NCBI GenBank assembly: GCA_020343715.1
Contig: CP070808.1
Span: 1,926,272 to 1,936,755, forward strand
Reading direction: 5' to 3'
Source of the DNA: Thermoplasmata archaeon
GTDB lineage: Archaea; Thermoplasmatota; DTKX01; GCA-020343715
DNA: 10,484 nucleotides
Shown: piece after piece, positions 5,848 through 10,484 of the stretch
How positions within the stretch are numbered: position 1 is the stretch's first letter
Layout: each line of letters begins with the position of its first letter
Made by a program: the position numbers and the translations under genes
The notes under the pieces: generated by a model
What the model was told of the DNA's origin: nothing
The model's input: only the letters and a program-made list of their open reading frames with translations
The model's database searches: none

Positions 5848-7314
5848 GTCACCGCCCGCTGTGGAGGGCGCTGGCCTCTCCGTAAGGGCCTGCCTGAGCT
5901 CCCCGGGTCCCTCCTTGAGGACGATGACCACGTAGTGGACCATCACCACGATGCCCACGATCACGAGGAAGGCGTACACTGCGTTCATGGCACTCTCGGC
6001 GTCCACCCCCCACTCGCCCAGCACCGGGGCGGTCATCCCCAGGTAGTCGAAGGTGAAGTGGAGCATTATGGAGGCCCATAGCCCCTTCTTGAGGAACAGG
6101 TAGCCGAAGGCGATGCCCGATATCGTAGTCGGGAGCACCTTCCAAAGGTCCCATCCCGCCACGTGGGCCAGGGCGAAGACCACGGCCTGGAAGAAGATGA
6201 GTACGAAGGCCGCCGTGTCGATGGAGAAGCCACCTCCCACCACGTACCTCCATCGGGACCCCTCCCTCTGACCGGTCCATGCGTGGTAGACCAGGAGCGG
6301 GATGCCCAGCATGAAGATCCTGGACAGCACCTCCTCCCACACCGACGCCTCGGCGAAGGCATGGAGCTGCTGCCAAAGGGGCATCTCGTCGAAGTCGGGG
6401 ACCTCCGGCTCCACGGTGTACAGGGCCAGGATGGCGAAGTAGATGGCGTAGAACCCCAGGATCCCCAGGTACATCCTGGGGATCATGACAATGGCGTTGT
6501 CGGTGCGAAGGGGCGGGACCCGTGATACCCTCAGGCTGTCCCGCACCTCCCGGACGAGGGAGGGGCCCTCGTAGTAGGCCAGGGCGATCGCGGACAGGAT
6601 GATGGCCCCCATCATGATGCTGTGCCACTGGGCCAGCAGCGTGAACCGGACCAGCATGAGGGCAACGGGTGTCGGGAGGACGTTGGGCACCTGGGCCGCG
6701 GATGTCAGGTCGCCCTGGGAGGCCAGGAACGCCCCCATGGCCACCATACCACCGCCTGCCAGGGCCGTGAGGATGGCCATGAACAGGGTGCCGCCACCGC
6801 CCAGGCCCGGCAGCCTGCCCGTGCGCTGGATGGCGAAGAGCATGACGGCGATGCCGACCAGGACCGCCCCAGCAACCATGGCCTGTATGCCGGAGACCGA
6901 GGTCTCCCCCACCGTGTACGGAAGGATGATGAAGATGGCGGACGCCGAGTCGAAGCGCATGGCGCCCTCAGAAACGGGCCACCAGCTCCACGTGAGGACT
7001 AGGAGGTCGATGACCACCAGGAGCACCAGCACTAGGACCGCGAACATCACCACGGTGTGGACTAGGGTCCTCACCGCCCTCCACAGCTCAACCAAGGGGT
7101 CGGCAGGGGGCTCGGGGCGGGGAGGGGCGGGTCGATAGTACCCCTCGACGGGTGTGGCGGGACCCTGCGGCGGTCGGCCCGCTTCAGGGTCCTGACCGTG
7201 ACCCTGTGGACCCACCGTCGACGACATCACCAACCCGCACTGGGGACAGACGATGTGCGGGTGGGTGCCAGGGTCCTCCATCTGGGCGCCGCACCGGACG
7301 CACTGGGCAAGCAC
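5836..7314 (-). CDS. CPBP-family intramembrane metalloprotease with N-terminal zinc ribbon
   Basis: This is a 492-residue membrane protein from the chosen start. Residues 5-26 form a zinc ribbon (Cys5, Cys8, Cys23, Cys26), followed by a Pro/Gly-rich linker. Then come about eight hydrophobic segments, the first near 85-108. The C-terminal half has the three CPBP (Rce1/Abi-type) motifs: EEVLSR (Glu327, Glu328, Arg332), FALAH (Phe380, His384) and HFTFD (His419, Asp423), all inside hydrophobic stretches. Family members act as glutamate-dependent intramembrane proteases, including CAAX processing; the substrate here is unknown. Zinc ribbon plus CPBP suggests a regulated or docking function at the cytosolic face. 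The frame stays open to GTG 7365, which has a G-rich tract before it. I prefer GTG 7314 because a TATA-like TTTATTA lies 26 bases upstream (leaderless) and the ribbon begins at once. It is divergent from xseA and 32 bases upstream of pelota. Confidence 0.9.
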   Translation of the reverse strand: MLAQCVRCGAQMEDPGTHPHIVCPQCGLVMSSTVGPQGHGQDPEAGRPPQGPATPVEGYYRPAPPRPEPPADPLVELWRAVRTLVHTVVMFAVLVLVLLVVIDLLVLTWSWWPVSEGAMRFDSASAIFIILPYTVGETSVSGIQAMVAGAVLVGIAVMLFAIQRTGRLPGLGGGGTLFMAILTALAGGGMVAMGAFLASQGDLTSAAQVPNVLPTPVALMLVRFTLLAQWHSIMMGAIILSAIALAYYEGPSLVREVRDSLRVSRVPPLRTDNAIVMIPRMYLGILGFYAIYFAILALYTVEPEVPDFDEMPLWQQLHAFAEASVWEEVLSRIFMLGIPLLVYHAWTGQREGSRWRYVVGGGFSIDTAAFVLIFFQAVVFALAHVAGWDLWKVLPTTISGIAFGYLFLKKGLWASIMLHFTFDYLGMTAPVLGEWGVDAESAMNAVYAFLVIVGIVVMVHYVVIVLKEGPGELRQALTERPAPSTAGGDGKA

Positions 7315-7336
7315 GCCCGTCGATGAGTGCCTGGAG

Positions 7337-7343
7337 TAATAAA
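7337..7343 (-). promoter_or_regulatory. TATA-like element for the CPBP protease gene
   Basis: TTTATTA on the minus strand is centred 26 bases before GTG 7314, the standard archaeal distance to a transcription start. This implies a leaderless mRNA. The codons this stretch would encode, if translation began at 7365, lack the high GC third-position bias of the rest of the gene. It is one half of the divergent promoter region with xseA. Confidence 0.45.
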
Positions 7344-7384
7344 GGTGTCCGCTTCGCACCTTCACCGGCCCCCCCTCGTCGGAA

Positions 7385-7392
7385 CTTATAAG
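7385..7392 (+). promoter_or_regulatory. TATA box for xseAB
   Basis: CTTATAAG preceded by GGAA, in an otherwise GC-rich stretch, is a good archaeal BRE/TATA. The expected transcription start is about 25 bases on, near 7414, just before the TTG at 7421. The core is palindromic, but the purine-rich BRE side favours plus-strand transcription. Confidence 0.6.
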
Positions 7393-7420
7393 GGGTCAGC
7401 GCCATGCCGGACCGAGCACC

Positions 7421-8752
7421 TTGAGCTTCGGACAGCGCGACCTGGGGTCCTTCATGGACGATGGGAAGGCGCCCAAGGCCAGCAAAGGACCCGAGCCAGG
7501 GGTGGACATGTCGCCACGTGAGCCGCCACCCCGTGAGGGTCCGGAGCCGATGACTGTGCTGGAGGCCACCCGCATCATCAAGGACCGCCTCACGGCCGAG
7601 CCCAGGCTCCAGGACCTCACGGTGGCCGGGGAGCTGTCCAACGTCTCCCGGTCCGCCCGGGGCCACCTCTACTTCACCCTCAAGGACGCCGACGCCCAGA
7701 TGCCCTGCGTGATGTTCTCCCGGGGCGGTCGGACCAGCGTCGAGGTGGAGGAGGGGGACCAGGTGGTGGTCACCGGTCGCATCGACGTCTACGAGCCCCA
7801 CGGCAAGTACCAGCTCCTTGCGGACTCGATCACCAAGCGTGGTATGGGGGACCTGTACAAGCGGTTCCTGGAGCTGAAGGCCCGTCTCGAGAAGGAAGGG
7901 CTGTTCGCCGACGAGCTGAAGCGTCCCATCCCTCGCCTTCCCCGTCGGGTCGGGGTGGTGACATCCTCGACGGGGTCCGTGTTCCACGACATCGTCCGGG
8001 TGATGCGTCGCCGCTACCCCCACGTGCGGGTGACGCTGGCCCACTCGGCGGTGCAGGGGGAGAAGGCCGCCGCCGAGCTGGTGGAGGGCCTCGCCCGCCT
8101 CAACGCCCTGGGCGACGTGGACGTGATAATCATCGGCAGGGGCGGCGGGTCCTTCGAGGACCTCTGGCCCTTCAACGACGAGGGTCTGGCCAGGGCGATC
8201 CGCGCCAGCGGCGTGCCCGTTGTCTCCGCCGTTGGCCACGAGACGGACTTCACCATCTCCGACTTCGTGGCCGACCGCCGCGCGCCGACGCCATCGGCCG
8301 CCGCGGAGATGACTGTGCCCAGCGCCGTAGAGGAGGGGAGGATGCTCAGGGCCCATGGCGAGCGGCTACTGGCGGCCATCACCAGGAGGGTCACACGGGA
8401 GCGGGACCGGGTCGAGGGGCTGGCGGCCCGCCCCGTCCTGCGAAGGCCGAGGGACATGCTTGACACGCGACAGCAGCGCGTGGACGAGCTGGTCCGCATC
8501 CTCTCGACCAAGCTGCTCCACACGATGGAGATGCAGAGGGGGAGGCTGGCTGCGATGGACGAGCGCCTGGAGGCGTTGAGCCCCGTATCCACCCTGCGGC
8601 GGGGGTACACCCTGGCCCTCGACGCAGAGGGAAGGTCGGTGGGTAGCGTCGCCCAGGTCTCCCCGGGCGACCCGGTGGAGCTGGTGATGGCGGACGGCAG
8701 GGTGGACACGCGTGCCGAGAAGGTGCGCCCAGATGACGATCCAAAAAGGTGA
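7421..8752 (+). CDS. xseA: Exodeoxyribonuclease VII large subunit XseA
   Basis: This is the catalytic subunit of exonuclease VII, which degrades single-stranded DNA from both ends without ATP. Residues ~45-140 are the OB-fold domain (VAGELSNVSRSARGHLYFTLKD). Residues ~170-300 are the catalytic core: TGSVFHDI (Asp190), IIIGRGGGSFEDLWPFND (Arg240) and SAVGHETDFTISDFVADRRAPTPSAAAE (His273, Asp276). These match the catalytic residues known from the E. coli enzyme. A long helical part (~300-385) and a short C-terminal RRGYTLAL segment complete the family layout. 443 residues is close to the usual ~450. The first ~43 residues are an unconserved Pro/Gly-rich extension, so the start is uncertain: TTG 7421, ATG 7454, ATG 7508 and ATG 7550 are all in frame. 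I give the longest because its codons keep the GC-rich third-position bias. The gene is followed 4 bases later by xseB. The family is mainly bacterial. Confidence 0.96.
   Translation: MSFGQRDLGSFMDDGKAPKASKGPEPGVDMSPREPPPREGPEPMTVLEATRIIKDRLTAEPRLQDLTVAGELSNVSRSARGHLYFTLKDADAQMPCVMFSRGGRTSVEVEEGDQVVVTGRIDVYEPHGKYQLLADSITKRGMGDLYKRFLELKARLEKEGLFADELKRPIPRLPRRVGVVTSSTGSVFHDIVRVMRRRYPHVRVTLAHSAVQGEKAAAELVEGLARLNALGDVDVIIIGRGGGSFEDLWPFNDEGLARAIRASGVPVVSAVGHETDFTISDFVADRRAPTPSAAAEMTVPSAVEEGRMLRAHGERLLAAITRRVTRERDRVEGLAARPVLRRPRDMLDTRQQRVDELVRILSTKLLHTMEMQRGRLAAMDERLEALSPVSTLRRGYTLALDAEGRSVGSVAQVSPGDPVELVMADGRVDTRAEKVRPDDDPKR
8746..8752 (+). promoter_or_regulatory. Shine-Dalgarno site of xseB
   Basis: AGGTGAT, a strong match to the 16S rRNA 3' end, overlaps the xseA stop and lies 4 bases before ATG 8757. 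It favours that start over ATG 8733, which has its own weaker AAGGTG upstream and would overlap xseA by 20 bases. Confidence 0.65.
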
Positions 8753-8756
8753 TGAA

Positions 8757-9017
8757 ATGGTTGATGAAGCGAGCGATGGCCCCCCGGACGGCGAGGAGAT
8801 GAGCTACGAGGACTCCCTCGAGCGCCTGGAGGAGATAGTTGCCCGGCTGGAGTCGGGACAGCTGCCCCTGGACGAGTCCCTGGAGCTGTTCGAGGAGGGG
8901 ACCCGGTTGACCAAGGTCTGCCAGAGGAGGCTGACCGAGGCGGAGCTGCGCATCGAGAAGCTGATGTCCGACGGTCGGTCCACGGAGGAGATGCCCTCCT
9001 CGGGCCTGGACGGCTGA
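8757..9017 (+). CDS. xseB: Exodeoxyribonuclease VII small subunit XseB
   Basis: This is an 86-residue partner of XseA; several copies bind the helical part of the large subunit in the active complex. The core is the classic two-helix hairpin: SYEDSLERLEEIVARLESG, then LPLDESLELFEEGTRL, then a second helix to IEKLMSDG. Family length is about 60-85, so only the short acidic N-terminus and the last ~13 residues are extra. Start ATG 8757 is set by the Shine-Dalgarno site at the xseA stop. The gene is co-transcribed and translationally coupled to xseA. It converges on the winged-helix membrane gene with only 4 bases between stops. Confidence 0.95.
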   Translation: MVDEASDGPPDGEEMSYEDSLERLEEIVARLESGQLPLDESLELFEEGTRLTKVCQRRLTEAELRIEKLMSDGRSTEEMPSSGLDG

Positions 9018-9021
9018 GAGA

Positions 9022-10484
9022 TCAGATCATGGCCACGGCGGTGTCGATGGGATAGACCCGCACGTGACGGCCGTCCTCCTCCATGCGCACCAGTCCGCCC
9101 TCCTTGAGGAGCTTCAGGTGGTAGGAGATGACGTTGGGCCGCCTGTTCATGGCGGTGGCGACCTCGCCCACGGTGATGCCGGGGATGCGCTTGACTATCC
9201 TCACGATGTCCGCCTGGGTGTCGCTCAGGTGGAGCTTGCCCCGCCGGGGCGGAGGCACCCCCTGGGGGTAGAAGCAACGGAACAGGCCCTCGCGGATGGA
9301 GTACACGAAGCCCTCCCGCTCCAGCACCTGCAGGTGGTACGTCAGCGTGCCGTCCGCCAGGTCCAGGTTGTCCCTGATGATGGTGTAGTTGCAGCCGGGG
9401 TTCGCAGTGATGTAACCCTCGATGAGGCCGCGGGTGCGCTGGTCCAGGATCTTGTCCTTCCTCAGCTTGGTATAGAGGGGGATGATGAAGGCCAGGGCGG
9501 TCCACTTGCCCGCCTCGGTGGTGACGGCCAGGGCGCCGAGGGTCACCAGGATGGTGCCCACCGCCAGCGCGGTCACGGGCGGGTCGAACGTCGGCTCTGC
9601 CAGGGCCTTGACGCGGAAGGTGTGGTCGGCCCGGTTCCCGGCCTTGTCCAGCACCACGATCCTCACGTCCTGCCAGCCCTCCTCCAGTTCGATGGTGGTC
9701 TTGAACTTGCCGTCATCGGTGAGGCTGGCCATCTGGTCGTTTACCCAGACCACCTTGGAGCCACGCTCGGTGTATCCGACCACCCTGAGGGGCTCGGTGG
9801 TGACCTTCATGCCATCATAGATGCTCTCGGTGTTCAGGAACGGTATTACGGTATCGATCTCCAGCCTGAGCGCTTTGGAATCGATGTTGCCTGCCCGGTC
9901 CCGCAGGGTGACCGTGACGGTCCTGTCCCCCTCACCAGGGGAAAGGTACATGATCCCGGTCAGGCGACCCGGGCTCTGCTCGACGGTGTTGATGGTGACC
10001 CCGTCGACCGAGAGGGTGCAGCCAGGCTCACCGGTGGTCACGATGATGGGCACTGCGGTGGTGTTCACCACAGTGTCTGGACGGGGTGACTGGAAGGTAA
10101 GGGACGGTGGTTCGTTGTCGAGTCTGATCACCACCTCCTTGGTCGCCTCGTTCCCCGCCAGGTCCTTCACGACGACATTGACTATGTAAGGTCCGTTGGA
10201 CAGCTGGACGGTTCGGGTTATCGTCCCGTCGACCACCTCGATGGCCTCACCGTTGAAGGTCGATGAGGCCACGGTCTCGTCCACCTCCATCTCCACGGTC
10301 ACCTCGTACTCGGAGGAGAAGAAGGGAGTGACCCTGGGGTTGACCAGGGTGAGCATCGGGGCCCTGGTGTCCAGCCTTAGCTGGAGGTTGATGAGGTTCT
10401 CGTTGCCGGCCTCGTCCACCGCCTTCACCTTGATGGTCTGGCTCCCCTCCACCAGGATCACGGAGGTGGCGAAGGTGCTGTCGA
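9022..10484 (-). CDS. Membrane protein with Ig-like repeats and tandem winged-helix domains (partial at right edge)
   Basis: The frame is open at the right edge (residues DSTFATS precede the GTG at 10461), so the N-terminus is missing. Counting from 10461, four Ig/cadherin-like beta repeats follow each other, each ending in a D-x-AGN turn (15-20, 99-104, 187-192, 271-276) at a spacing of 84-88 residues. Residues ~297-330 are hydrophobic with a break at TTEAGK, so they form one or two membrane segments, followed by basic TKLRKDK. Two winged helices come next: ~343-400 (NPGCNYTIIRDNLDLADGTLTYHLQVLEREGF) and ~412-473 (ITVGEVATAMNRRPNVISYHLKLLKEGG). The second segment, LYTKLRKDKILD-x-x-TRG, is typical of a Thermoplasmata membrane family. 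This is likely a one-component sensor-regulator with surface repeats and cytosolic DNA-binding domains. DNA binding, ligand and targets are inferred. Confidence 0.85.
   Translation of the reverse strand, partial: DSTFATSVILVEGSQTIKVKAVDEAGNENLINLQLRLDTRAPMLTLVNPRVTPFFSSEYEVTVEMEVDETVASSTFNGEAIEVVDGTITRTVQLSNGPYIVNVVVKDLAGNEATKEVVIRLDNEPPSLTFQSPRPDTVVNTTAVPIIVTTGEPGCTLSVDGVTINTVEQSPGRLTGIMYLSPGEGDRTVTVTLRDRAGNIDSKALRLEIDTVIPFLNTESIYDGMKVTTEPLRVVGYTERGSKVVWVNDQMASLTDDGKFKTTIELEEGWQDVRIVVLDKAGNRADHTFRVKALAEPTFDPPVTALAVGTILVTLGALAVTTEAGKWTALAFIIPLYTKLRKDKILDQRTRGLIEGYITANPGCNYTIIRDNLDLADGTLTYHLQVLEREGFVYSIREGLFRCFYPQGVPPPRRGKLHLSDTQADIVRIVKRIPGITVGEVATAMNRRPNVISYHLKLLKEGGLVRMEEDGRHVRVYPIDTAVAMI

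Noticed and set aside
4677..5852. Long frames overlapping pelota on both strands (including plus strand 4766-5728)
   Set aside because: Shadows of a full-length Pelota; compositions are Arg/Gly/Pro or His/Gly/Leu-rich with no conserved motif.
7404..7424. Six-codon upstream frame whose TGA overlaps the xseA TTG
   Set aside because: It starts before the expected transcription start near 7414, so it would not be in the mRNA.
7184..8356. Minus-strand open frame across the promoter region and xseA
   Set aside because: It would cover the divergent promoter and lies opposite the conserved XseA catalytic core; no motifs.
9064..10089. Plus-strand open frame opposite the winged-helix membrane gene
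   Set aside because: Antisense shadow; the minus strand shows regular Ig-like repeats and winged helices.
1..10484. tRNA, rRNA, CRISPR array, insertion sequence or phage signals
   Set aside because: No cloverleaf with CCA-side arms, no regularly spaced repeats, no transposase or integrase and no terminal inverted repeats were seen by eye.

Overview
The window reads as archaeal, most likely a GC-rich euryarchaeon of the Thermoplasmatota (Thermoplasmata, Methanomassiliicoccales or a relative). The evidence is Dph2, archaeal Pelota, a V4R-domain protein, a Ras/Rab-like small GTPase, archaeal TATA-like promoters, and a membrane protein that joins Ig-like repeats to tandem winged helices in a form typical of that phylum. 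The lineage is an inference; there is no rRNA or tRNA here. The DNA is GC-rich with strongly GC-biased third codon positions, so many long antisense reading frames exist, and these are shadows. Genes are tightly packed and no stretch over 300 bases lacks a gene.

Layout. (1) 1-1414, plus strand: the 3' end of a gene resembling the C-terminal domain of PEP-utilising enzymes, then dph2 (diphthamide synthesis), probably one operon. (2) 1422-7314, minus strand, in transcription order: a zinc-ribbon CPBP membrane protease, pelota (ribosome rescue), then after a promoter-like AT-rich gap a Rab-like GTPase with a long acidic N-terminus, a V4R-domain protein, and a PIN-nuclease/TPR-like fusion. (3) 7315-7420: a divergent promoter region. 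(4) 7421-9017, plus strand: xseA and xseB, both subunits of exonuclease VII. (5) 9022-10484, minus strand: the C-terminal part of a membrane protein with Ig-like repeats outside, membrane segments, and two winged-helix domains. It runs off the right edge.

How the genes may work together. Dph2 and Pelota both act on translation elongation. The most interesting unit is the minus-strand set 4645-1422. It places a Rab-like GTPase 13 bases upstream of a V4R protein, and V4R is the domain proposed as ancestor of Bet3 in the Rab activator TRAPP. A PIN-type nuclease with a helical-repeat body follows. This suggests a GTPase/regulator/effector module next to the ribosome-rescue factor. That link is a hypothesis drawn from gene order and domain content, not something the sequence proves. 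xseAB is a bacterial-type DNA repair pair settled in an archaeal context.
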